Source of the DNA: Halobellus limi
GTDB taxonomy: Archaea; Halobacteriota; Halobacteria; Halobacteriales; Haloferacaceae
Direction: 5' to 3'
DNA length: 64,000 nucleotides
NCBI RefSeq assembly: GCF_004799685.1
Contig: NZ_CP031311.1
Span: 2,535,355-2,599,354, forward strand
Shown: positions 6,750 to 14,643 of the stretch, piece by piece
Numbering within the stretch: the first letter of the stretch is position 1
Layout of the letters: each line of letters starts with the position of its first letter
Notes under the pieces: model-generated
The model's database searches: none
The model's input: only the letters and a program-made list of their open reading frames with translations
What the model was told of the DNA's origin: nothing
Program-made: the position numbers and the translations under genes

Positions 6750-8728
6750 ACCAACCCCGTCCCCGTGAAGACGACGTGACAGACGGCGACGAGACACCCC
6801 GAGTGCAGCAGCGCCTCGTACTGCCCGCGGCTGGCCACGCCGGCGAACCACCCGGCGGCGAGCATCGTCGCCTGCGTCGTCACGTACACGCGGTACTGGT
6901 CGCGAGCGAGGTCGACCGCACCGGGGTCGACCGCGACGCCAGAGAGCTCCGACATCGTCGAGAGGCGGTCGAACCCCGCGAAGACGTTGGCGCTCGTGGC
7001 GACGCTGATACCGATCACCAGCAGCGCGGTCGTCCACCCGACCGCGACGTAGACGAGCATCCCCGAGCGGAGCGCCCGCTTCTCGTGGTAGAGCCGCCCC
7101 ACCTCGCCCTGGAGCGTCTCGAAGACGACGCCGGTGTCGCTGCCGGCGTCGAGCGCGCCGATCACGAGGCCGACGGTCTGCTCGGCCATCGGCGTCCCGA
7201 CCCGCTCGACGAAGCGGTCGAGGGCGGCGGTCCGCAGGTCCGTCTCTCCGTCGCCGCCGGGCGTCGTGAGGTGGAGGTTCATCGAGAGGTCGGCGACGTC
7301 GCCGTCGAGCGGTCCCAGGTCCACGTCCCGCGCGACGTGGTCCACCGCCGCCGAGAACGGCCGGCCGAGGTTGACGTGCCCGGAGACGGCGTGGACGAAG
7401 TCCTTCAGTTCGTGGTCCTTCGCGTCGTCGAGTCGGGCGCGGCGGACGGCGACGACGCCGACAGGAATCGAGAAGCCCACGTAGCCGACGAGCAGCGAGA
7501 TCACGGTGTCGACGCCCAGACTGACCGCCGCGACGAAGGCCGCGATCCCGATCGGCGCGAACGCGACGGCCGCGCTCGCGGGGTTCGTCGTCGCCGTTCG
7601 GAGGGTCGCGAGCGTGCTCGCGGGCCGACGGTAGACGACGTGCTGGTCCGGCGGCCGGAGCCGGGCGACGAGCGCGGCGGTGGCGACCCCCACGAGGAGG
7701 ATGAACGCGGCGCTCCCGTAGACGACCAGCGCGCGGAGCGTGACCGGTCCGAGCGGCGTCCGCACGGGCGCGGAGAGTCCGGGCGCGACGATGCTCATCA
7801 CGGTGAGAACGATCACGAGCAGCGCCGGCAGGACGAGCAGCACCACGAACAGCTCCGCCAGCAGTTCGAGGAAGCCCGCCGCGCGCTGGCGGTCTCTGTC
7901 CTGCTGGTGACGCAGCATCCGGCTCTCCATCGAGAGGTACTCCCGGAGGGCGTCAGAGCCCTGGTCGGCGTGTTCGCGGAACTTCAGGAGGAACGGCGCG
8001 AGGCTGTCCTGCGCGGGGGTGTCTCTGGCGACCCGGCGCAGCCCCTCGTCGACGTTGCCCGTCATCGCGGCGGTGTTGAGCGCCTTCCGCAGCGCCACCG
8101 CCGTCTCCCCGTAGGCGTCGGTGTCGGCGACGCGTCGGAGCATCGCGCGTCGGCCGTCGCTGCCCGAGGCGAGGACGTTCAGGTAGCGGACGGCGCTCGG
8201 GAGCGTCCGCCCGATGTTCGCGCGCCGCGCGGCGGAGAGCCAGCGGAGGTAGCGACCGCCGGCGTAGACGACGCCGAATCGGACGCCCGCGGCGACGAGT
8301 GCACCGACGAGACTGACCGCACCGGCCACGTCCGTCCGAGAGAAGGCGAGCCGTTCCGGCACTGCCACCCCGCTCCCCGCACCGCCGAGACGGCCGACCC
8401 GTTCGAGGACGACCGCCGCAGTCGATTCGACGAAGCCAGTGGGAAGAAGCAGACCGATCCCGACGACGGCGCCGCCGGTGAGCAGCGCGAGGGTCCACGA
8501 GGCCGCGTAGACGCGAGCCAAATAGAGGTCGAACGCGACCGTCACGTTGGTGCCGCGGTACGCGCGCCGGTCCCGCTCGTGTCGCCGCGAGTCCGCGCGG
8601 CTGGCGAACACGGCGTAGGCCGCCCGGTCGAGCGGGCCGAGCGAGCGACCCCCGTGCGACGTCGACCGGTCACCGCCGCCTCGGGACCCGTCCGTGGCCG
8701 CCGACCGCGCCGCGTCAGACGATCTCAC
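6746..8728 (-). CDS. Type II/IV secretion platform membrane protein (TadC/PilC family)
   Basis: The 660-residue integral membrane protein has two T2SSF-type cytoplasmic domains separated and flanked by hydrophobic segments, the architecture of archaeal PilC/FlaJ/TadC platform proteins. Landmarks include a first T2SSF-like helical region near 190-290 (GSDGRRAMLRRVADTDAYG) and a second near 430-560 (FVHAVSGHVNLGRPFSAAV, then LDAGSDTGVVFETLQ). It anchors the assembly ATPase at the membrane and extrudes subunits. The start overlaps the ATPase gene by 4 bases, so stoichiometric co-translation is likely. Confidence 0.93.
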   Translation of the reverse strand: MRSSDAARSAATDGSRGGGDRSTSHGGRSLGPLDRAAYAVFASRADSRRHERDRRAYRGTNVTVAFDLYLARVYAASWTLALLTGGAVVGIGLLLPTGFVESTAAVVLERVGRLGGAGSGVAVPERLAFSRTDVAGAVSLVGALVAAGVRFGVVYAGGRYLRWLSAARRANIGRTLPSAVRYLNVLASGSDGRRAMLRRVADTDAYGETAVALRKALNTAAMTGNVDEGLRRVARDTPAQDSLAPFLLKFREHADQGSDALREYLSMESRMLRHQQDRDRQRAAGFLELLAELFVVLLVLPALLVIVLTVMSIVAPGLSAPVRTPLGPVTLRALVVYGSAAFILLVGVATAALVARLRPPDQHVVYRRPASTLATLRTATTNPASAAVAFAPIGIAAFVAAVSLGVDTVISLLVGYVGFSIPVGVVAVRRARLDDAKDHELKDFVHAVSGHVNLGRPFSAAVDHVARDVDLGPLDGDVADLSMNLHLTTPGGDGETDLRTAALDRFVERVGTPMAEQTVGLVIGALDAGSDTGVVFETLQGEVGRLYHEKRALRSGMLVYVAVGWTTALLVIGISVATSANVFAGFDRLSTMSELSGVAVDPGAVDLARDQYRVYVTTQATMLAAGWFAGVASRGQYEALLHSGCLVAVCHVVFTGTGLV

Positions 8729-11130
8729 GGGCGATCGCTCCGGCGCGTGTCGCCGCCGAGGTCGTCGAAGTCGCCGCAGGCGTCCGCACCGTCAGAGTCG
8801 TCGGTACCGGCCTCGACACCGCCGCTGGACTCGCTCGGCTCGGCGTTTCGCGTGCCCCCGTCCGTTCGAGTCCGGTGGGCCTGCTGTCGCCGGACGCGCT
8901 CGACCGTCGCGGCCTCGTCGGTCCGGAGGTCCGAGAGGAACCCGAACAGCCGGTCGACGTCGCGTTCGCCCTCCCGGAGGAGGTACTCGACGTACCCGCG
9001 CTTGCGCCGGAACTCGCGTTCGACGTCCGCGACGTCGCTGTCGGTCGCGGCGGCGACCCGGTGGAAGACCCGGAGCGCGCTGTGGTGGGTCTCGCCCGCG
9101 GTCGCCGCGCGCTCGCCGCCGAGTCGCGGGTGGTCGTACGCCATCGAGAAGGACCCGTCGGTCTCGCGCCACAGCAGCGTGTTGTAGTACAGCGTCGTGC
9201 CGTCCTTCTCGACGACGCCGGTCCGCGCGGAGGCCGGTAACTCCTCGTACTCGGACTCGGTGAGGAGTTCGACCGCCGAGCCGACGTAGCGCTCGCCGTC
9301 GACGCGTCGGGGAAAGACGACGAGGTCGAGTTCGCGCAGGAGGTAGACGGGCAGCCCCTGCTCGACGACCCGGTTGACGAGCGTCTCGATGTCCTCGGCG
9401 TGCGTGGTGCCCACGACGCCGTGCCCGGTATTGAGTACCTCAGCAAAGGTCTCGAACGACTCGGGCGTGTTGACCTCGGCGATGACCTCGACGTCGGGAT
9501 TCAGATAGTTCGCCTCGGTCATCAGGTCCGCCATCGAGACGCGTTTGTACGCGTTCTCGTGGTCGCGCGTCGTCAGCGAGACGCCCGTCTCGTGCGGCAG
9601 GTACACCTCCCGAGAGCCCTCGTCGATGCTGATCGGGCGGTGGTCGTAGGGAATAAAGGGCATATGCGCGTTCATCAGCGTCGTCTTGCCAGCGCCGGTC
9701 GGCCCCGAGAAGAGCACGACGCGGTGGTGTTCGTACAGCAGCCACAGGAGCGTCACCAGTTCGGTCGGGATCGAGCCGAACTCGACGAGGTCGATCGGCG
9801 TCAGCGGCGACGAGGCCTGCTTGCGGATCGAGACGTGCGGGCCGTCCTCGGAGATGACCGGTAGCGCGACGGCGCACCGGATCGTCTCGCCGTGGCCGGA
9901 GGCGTCGGGGGCGACGCCCTCGGGCCGGAGGTTCACCTTCGCCGACGGCTGGCTCGCGCTGAGTTCGACGCCGTCGGCGGCGGCGAGCTGGGTCACGACG
10001 TTGACGAAACTCGTCTCGTCTTCGAACGTGAGGTTCGTCGGAACGCGCTCGCCGGCGCGGACGACGTCGGCGCGGGGGACGACCTTGATCCGCTCGCCCA
10101 CCCGGTTCGCCTCGACGTCCTCGAGGTGGGGATCGCGGATCGGAACCGTGAGGACGCCCTCGCCGACGTAGTCGCGGAGGACGTAGTAGACCAGGTCGTC
10201 GAGGCGGTCCTGCGCGTAGCGGCGGTCGACGGGCGGGACGCCGAGGCCGTACGCCGAGAGCGCGTCGCGGACGCGGTACCGGGTCGCCTCGAACCACGCG
10301 CGGGTGTTGCGAGCGGTGAGCCGGCGGGAGAGGAAGTCGCGCGCCCGCTCGCGGATGAACGCCGTCCGGTCCTCGACGACCTCGTCGACGTTGGCCTCCC
10401 AGATCCGGTCTTTGCACTCGTCGATCAACTCCTCGTCGCCGGGGAGTAAGTCGGGTTCGAGGACGGCGTACTTCGCGTCGAAGCGGTCGTCGCCGAGGAG
10501 TCGGTCGCGGTGGACGACCACGTCGACGTCGAAGCCGGCGAAGGAGACGGTGTAATCGCGCAGTCGCTCGCCGGCGACCCGTGTCGCGAACGCGGCGTCG
10601 GCGCGGAACTCCGTCACGGCCGGGGCGTAGTTCTCGGTGTGGACGACGAGCGCGCCGTCGGTCTCGCCCTCGACGTCGACGACGTCGACGCGGTCGTCGA
10701 GCGCGATCGGCGTGACCGGGCCGAGCAGCCGCAGCTCACAGAGCGCGTAGTACTCGATTCGACGGCGTGCGGCGGGGGCGACGTCGAGCAGTCTGTCGAG
10801 GACGCGACGGTACTTCGCGGGCAGTCCCGCCGCCGCGCGCTCGGCCGTTCCCTGCCGGGTGAGCGGCCGCCGGACTTCGATGCTCGAGAAGTACGTCGTC
10901 ACCGACGCCAGCGCCCGTTCTGCGCTCGCCCCGAGCGCCGGCTCCCGGAGGTGATAAGAGAACCCGACGCCGTCGACCGCGTCGCGGACCGTCGCGACCA
11001 CGCCCGGCGCCACCTCGTACTGCGCTCGGACGGTTCGAGCGTACCACGCGTCGGCGCCGTCCGGGGGTTCGGGGGCAGGAACGACCAGCGCGTCGGCCCC
11101 GCTCGGTCCCCGTGTCGCCCCCGAAGTCAT
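8725..11130 (-). CDS. Type IV pilus / type II secretion assembly ATPase (PilB/VirB11-like)
   Basis: The 801-residue product heads the operon. Walker A (GPTGAGKTT) lies near residue 475. It is followed by the Asp-box, the Walker B/His-box region (VIAEVNTPESFETFAE, then GHGVVGTTHAED) and a C-terminal extension of about 200 residues rich in acidic and Ser residues. ATP hydrolysis by the hexamer powers pilus or pseudopilus assembly through the platform protein encoded next. I chose the ATG at 11130: a TATA element at 11185-11192 predicts a transcript starting near 11162, which rules out the longer in-frame start at 11199. Confidence 0.93.
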   Translation of the reverse strand: MTSGATRGPSGADALVVPAPEPPDGADAWYARTVRAQYEVAPGVVATVRDAVDGVGFSYHLREPALGASAERALASVTTYFSSIEVRRPLTRQGTAERAAAGLPAKYRRVLDRLLDVAPAARRRIEYYALCELRLLGPVTPIALDDRVDVVDVEGETDGALVVHTENYAPAVTEFRADAAFATRVAGERLRDYTVSFAGFDVDVVVHRDRLLGDDRFDAKYAVLEPDLLPGDEELIDECKDRIWEANVDEVVEDRTAFIRERARDFLSRRLTARNTRAWFEATRYRVRDALSAYGLGVPPVDRRYAQDRLDDLVYYVLRDYVGEGVLTVPIRDPHLEDVEANRVGERIKVVPRADVVRAGERVPTNLTFEDETSFVNVVTQLAAADGVELSASQPSAKVNLRPEGVAPDASGHGETIRCAVALPVISEDGPHVSIRKQASSPLTPIDLVEFGSIPTELVTLLWLLYEHHRVVLFSGPTGAGKTTLMNAHMPFIPYDHRPISIDEGSREVYLPHETGVSLTTRDHENAYKRVSMADLMTEANYLNPDVEVIAEVNTPESFETFAEVLNTGHGVVGTTHAEDIETLVNRVVEQGLPVYLLRELDLVVFPRRVDGERYVGSAVELLTESEYEELPASARTGVVEKDGTTLYYNTLLWRETDGSFSMAYDHPRLGGERAATAGETHHSALRVFHRVAAATDSDVADVEREFRRKRGYVEYLLREGERDVDRLFGFLSDLRTDEAATVERVRRQQAHRTRTDGGTRNAEPSESSGGVEAGTDDSDGADACGDFDDLGGDTRRSDRP

Positions 11131-11184
11131 CCCCGCACTCCGGGGGTGCTTCGATCGATCATACCGTCGCTTCTCTCGTGTTCG

Positions 11185-11192
11185 TATATAAA
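11185..11192 (-). promoter_or_regulatory. TATA box of the pilus-type operon
   Basis: On the minus strand TTTATATA lies at 11192-11185. Transcription about 26 bases downstream (near 11162) would give a leader of roughly 31 bases before the ATPase ATG at 11130. All seven genes down to 3575 overlap head to tail, so this one promoter probably serves the whole operon. The divergent terpene-synthase-like gene has its own TATA-like element near 11292-11298. Confidence 0.6.
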
Positions 11193-11322
11193 CGCTCACT
11201 CCGGTTATCGAACGGGAGAATCAGAGCGGCGGCGGGGACACATCGACGCCGTCGGGCGGAGACGGCGTCCGCTTGGCTGTCGATACCACACCGTTTAGGT
11301 GCGTCTGGTGTGATCCCCGGAC

Positions 11323-12423
11323 GTGACGCGCAGCAAGCCCGCCCAGAGTGTCGTCCGATCGGTCGACGGCGAGCGTGCGGCCGACCTCCTCCAGTCGGTC
11401 CGCGACCACGAACTCCCGCCGTGTCTCCGATCGCTCGTCGCCGAGTACCAGACGTTCGAGGGCGCACGCCCGCTCTTCATCTGGCAGTGGGTGCACCGCC
11501 TCGCCCCGAAGAACACGATGCCGGTCGTCGACGCCGAGTACCGCGAGCGAGTCGCGACGAACAAGACGATGCTCGTCCTGTTCGTCACGATTCTGGACGA
11601 TCTCGTGGAAAAGAAACGGGATTACGAGACGTTCGACGCGATCACCCGGCTCGTTCGCCTCCGGGGAGGCGACACCACGCCGGGATCGATCGACGATATC
11701 ACACCGACACTCGGCGACGACATAACGTCGGGCGAGACGTACGGAGACAGCGTCGATGAGACGTACGGAGACAGCGTCGACGAGGAGTACGTGGCCTTCG
11801 CGAAGAAGGTCTGGACGACGCTCGTCGAGCGGTTGGCGGACGCGCCGCAGTACGACCGGTACGCCCCGCTCTTCCGGTTCGACGTCAGACAGGTCTGTAC
11901 CGCGATCGAGTACAGCACGCTCGTCATCGACAGTCCCGAACTGGCGACGATGGCCGATCTGGAGCGCTACGAGACGCACAATATGGGGATGCACAGTTAC
12001 CTCGACATCGACCTGATGCACGCCTCGGCCGATCACACCGGATCGCTGTCGCTGCTCCGAGAGGCCGTCGACGCCGGCCAGCGGATGGCTCGGATCGGCA
12101 ACTGGCTCAGCACGTGGGAGCGAGAGCTCAGGGAGGGCGACGTCAGTTCAGGCGTCGTCGTCGCCGCCCTCGAACGCGGCGTCGTCGATCCGGCGGAACT
12201 CCCGGCGGCCGACGGCGAAGCGGACGTCTCGGCCGAGGCCGACGGGTTGATCGACCGCATCGTCGATCACGGATTCGAATCGGAGCTACTCGAGGAGTGG
12301 AACGAGGAGCACCGACGGCTCCGCGCGCTGAGCGAGCGGAGCGATGCGGTCGACCTCGGACCGTTCGTCGAGGGGACGAAAGACGTCCTCCGGTACCACC
12401 TGGCGAGCCGCGGGTACAAGTGA
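11323..12423 (+). CDS. Class I terpene synthase-like protein
   Basis: The 366-residue product shows every hallmark of a class I terpene cyclase at the expected spacing. There is an Asp-rich motif DDLVE (92-96) ending a hydrophobic helix, and a candidate pyrophosphate-sensor Arg215 45 residues before the NSE triad. The NSE-type triad N260-x3-T264-x3-E268 sits inside GNWLSTWERELREGDVSSG. An RY pair follows at 357-358. Family knowledge says these bind the Mg2+-diphosphate of a prenyl diphosphate. The exact substrate (GPP, FPP or GGPP) cannot be told. An eight-residue repeat (ETYGDSVD twice, about 138-153) lies between the motifs. The start is GTG, about 28 bases after a TATA-like GTTTAGG, which suits a leaderless transcript. 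Confidence 0.75.
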   Translation: MTRSKPAQSVVRSVDGERAADLLQSVRDHELPPCLRSLVAEYQTFEGARPLFIWQWVHRLAPKNTMPVVDAEYRERVATNKTMLVLFVTILDDLVEKKRDYETFDAITRLVRLRGGDTTPGSIDDITPTLGDDITSGETYGDSVDETYGDSVDEEYVAFAKKVWTTLVERLADAPQYDRYAPLFRFDVRQVCTAIEYSTLVIDSPELATMADLERYETHNMGMHSYLDIDLMHASADHTGSLSLLREAVDAGQRMARIGNWLSTWERELREGDVSSGVVVAALERGVVDPAELPAADGEADVSAEADGLIDRIVDHGFESELLEEWNEEHRRLRALSERSDAVDLGPFVEGTKDVLRYHLASRGYK

Positions 12424-12429
12424 GGGGGA

Positions 12430-13176
12430 TCAGACGCCGCCGAAGCGTTCGCGCTCGCGACGACACACCCGCTCCCAGACCGACAGGAGCGAGCTGCCCA
12501 GGCCGTAGCGCTCGTCGACCGCGCGCACCCACTCGTCGTCGGTGAAGAGCAGGTACTGCAGGCGGCGGACGGTGGGGTCCAGGTCCTCGATCGCGAGATC
12601 GCCGACGTAGTACCCGACCGTCTGCGAGCGCGTCTCCGCGATCAGTTCCGGCGGGACGCCGATCCCGCACTCGGCGGCGACGTAGTCGAACCACTCCAGG
12701 TGGAGGATCGCGTCGGCGAACGCGAACCGGTCGGCGAACCCCGAGACCGACTCGATCGCCGGCGCGCCGCGGGAGACGACATCGTCGGGGCGGCTGAACC
12801 GCGGGAGCGAGACGTGGTCGATCGCCGCGGCGTACTGGTCGGCGACGCGCCTGAGTCGCCACTCGGCGTAGGCCACGGGGGGCGTCAGCGGGAGTTCGTA
12901 CCAGACCGGCGTCCACTCCAGGAAGGGGAGGCCGAAGGCGGCGTCGGCGTACAGGTCCGCGGCGATCAGTCGGTTGACCGCGGGCGCGACGTCCGCGCCG
13001 GTCCGGCCCGCCCGCATCGCCGTCTCGGCCTCGTCGATGAACCCCGGGAGGTCCCCGGTGTGAAATCCCATCCCGTCGGCGACCCGGAGCAGGTACTCTC
13101 CGCCGGGGCGGAACCAGTCGGCGAAGTCCGACGCCGTCCGTGCGCGCAGCAGCGAGAAGACGCTCACGGGAGGCAT
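12430..13176 (-). CDS. Conserved haloarchaeal-type protein of unknown function
   Basis: The 248-residue soluble protein is rich in Trp, Phe and acidic residues (WFRPGGEYLLRVADGMGF, FLEWTPVWYELPLTPP, HLEWFDYVAAECG). It has no membrane segment and no motif I can name. It converges on the terpene-synthase-like gene with only 6 bases between the stops. The annotated ATG is at 13176, but a clear TATA (tatatat, 13190-13197) lies too close to it. An in-frame GTG at 13167 (SVFSLLRART...) sits about 27 bases from that TATA and may be the true leaderless start. Confidence 0.75.
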   Translation of the reverse strand: MPPVSVFSLLRARTASDFADWFRPGGEYLLRVADGMGFHTGDLPGFIDEAETAMRAGRTGADVAPAVNRLIAADLYADAAFGLPFLEWTPVWYELPLTPPVAYAEWRLRRVADQYAAAIDHVSLPRFSRPDDVVSRGAPAIESVSGFADRFAFADAILHLEWFDYVAAECGIGVPPELIAETRSQTVGYYVGDLAIEDLDPTVRRLQYLLFTDDEWVRAVDERYGLGSSLLSVWERVCRRERERFGGV

Positions 13177-13237
13177 AGGGCCGCCGATCGTATATATCGT
13201 CTCGTTTTCACCCGAGCGGTTCGACCGCGGCTGGGAG

Positions 13238-13792
13238 TCACGCGCCGTCGTCGAGCTGTTCGGAGAGCCCCCACTCGGCGGCGCGGGACTCCGCCTCCGC
13301 GCGGGCCTCCTCGCGGATCGCCTCGATCGACTCCGCGTCCGCGAGGAACGCCTCGACGGCGCTGGTCTCGCCCTCCGGCGTCAGCCGATCGTCCGGCGCG
13401 GCCTCGCGCGTCCGCTCGACGAGCGCCCCGTCGCCGACCAGCCGCCTCGCCGGCGCGAGCGGGTCGACGCGGAGCTCCTCGACCCGGTGGGCCGCCGCCA
13501 GGTCCTCGGGCGGGAGTTCGTACACCGCGGCGTGAAAGAGGCTCCCCGAGAGGGCGTCGAGCGCGTCGTCGCCGCCGGCGTCGCTCGCGGGGTGATACGC
13601 CAGGACGGGGACGCCGTCCTCGAAAGTCACCACCGCGCGTTCGCCGTCGCCGAGCAGGATGGACCCCTGCGGTTCGAAGACGACGTAGCCGGTGAGTTCG
13701 CGGTCGAGGACGTCCGAGAGCGTCTCGCCGACATCGGCGTCGGTCCGGGAGCGGCGCAGTTCGCCCTCGGGGATGTGACCGTCGACGAGCAT
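13238..13792 (-). CDS. Partner protein of MinD-like ATPase, function unknown
   Basis: The 184-residue product begins MLVDGHIPEGEL two bases after the stop of the MinD-like gene, so the two are almost certainly co-transcribed and coupled. Residues about 30-95 form alternating strands (TGYVVFEP, GSILLGDGERAVVTFEDG) followed by a helix (DALDALSGSLFHAAV). That layout resembles PATAN/DUF4388-type domains, an inference from pattern only. The C-terminal third is a charged helix (EAIREEARAEAESRAAEWG). It may be the effector or localisation partner of the ATPase. Confidence 0.75.
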   Translation of the reverse strand: MLVDGHIPEGELRRSRTDADVGETLSDVLDRELTGYVVFEPQGSILLGDGERAVVTFEDGVPVLAYHPASDAGGDDALDALSGSLFHAAVYELPPEDLAAAHRVEELRVDPLAPARRLVGDGALVERTREAAPDDRLTPEGETSAVEAFLADAESIEAIREEARAEAESRAAEWGLSEQLDDGA

Positions 13793-13794
13793 CG

Positions 13795-14568
13795 TCAGGG
13801 CCGGTCCGGGACGACCGCGCTCCGGAAGCGGTCGGCGACCCCGGCGGCGTCGCCCGCGCGGACGTCCAGGTTCCCCGCGGCCTCGTGGAAGGCGTCCGCG
13901 GCGGGGTCTCGCGGCGCGTGCGCGAGCAGGGGTTCGCCGGCGCGGCGGGCCGCCCGCACCGCGTCGCTCTCGGGGACGCTCGCGAGCGTCGTGCCGCCGA
14001 AGTAGCGCGCGGCCTGCTCGGCGATCGTCTCGACGTCCTCGTCGGGGCGGACGCGGTTGAACAGCACGCCCGCGGTCTCGGTGCCGTACGAGCGGGCGTA
14101 CTCCTGGACCTTCAGGCCGTCCGAGAGGGAGGGGACCGTCGGCTGGAGCACGACGACGACGCGGTCGGCGAGCACGACGGGGAGGACCGCGCTCTTCGAC
14201 CCGAGCGCCGCCGGCGAGTCGAGCAGGAGGACGTCCGTGTCGGCCGCGAGTTCGGCGACGACGTCCCGAAGTCGCGCCGGATCGGCCTCCTCGAACGCCG
14301 TGAGGCTCGTCCCGCAGGGGACGACCGACATCCCGAAGCGCTCGTAGACGGCCGCCTCGACCGGGACGTCGCGCTCGGCGACGAGCAGGTCGTGCAGGGT
14401 CACGTCCGCGTCGTCCAGCCCGGCGTGAAACAGGAGGTTCGCCATCCCGGTGTCGGCGTCGATGACCGTGACGTCGTACCGCTCGGCGAGCGCCATCCCG
14501 AGCGCCAGCGTGCTCGTCGTCTTCCCGGTGCCGCCCTTGCCGCTCGCGACGGCGAACGCTTCGACCAT
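13795..14568 (-). CDS. MinD/ParA-family ATPase
   Basis: The 257-residue P-loop ATPase has a deviant Walker A (SGKGGTGKTT, residues 9-18), a switch/Walker A' Asp in VIDADTGMAN and Walker B in DVLLLDSPAA. Such proteins cycle on surfaces in an ATP-dependent way to place other machines; haloarchaea carry several MinD paralogues. The C-terminus lacks an obvious membrane-targeting amphipathic helix, so it may bind membrane through a partner, possibly the protein encoded immediately downstream. It starts shortly after cbiP on the same strand but with 75 bases between. Confidence 0.88.
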   Translation of the reverse strand: MVEAFAVASGKGGTGKTTSTLALGMALAERYDVTVIDADTGMANLLFHAGLDDADVTLHDLLVAERDVPVEAAVYERFGMSVVPCGTSLTAFEEADPARLRDVVAELAADTDVLLLDSPAALGSKSAVLPVVLADRVVVVLQPTVPSLSDGLKVQEYARSYGTETAGVLFNRVRPDEDVETIAEQAARYFGGTTLASVPESDAVRAARRAGEPLLAHAPRDPAADAFHEAAGNLDVRAGDAAGVADRFRSAVVPDRP

Positions 14569-14643
14569 ACCCGGGAGTCGCGACGGGTGGATAAAACTCT
14601 TCGAGTCCGATTCTCGGCGGTGATTCCGTGCCGGCGGGACGGG

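Noticed and set aside
5955-7037. Longer start of the DUF7289-type protein
   Set aside because: The first 96 codons overlap the TadC/PilC gene and are Arg-rich. The ATG at 6749 overlaps the TadC/PilC stop by 4 bases, as at other junctions in the operon.
6776-9187. 803-codon open frame on the plus strand
   Set aside because: It lies opposite the TadC/PilC and ATPase genes, whose family motifs are clear on the minus strand. The translation is a charged low-complexity shadow.
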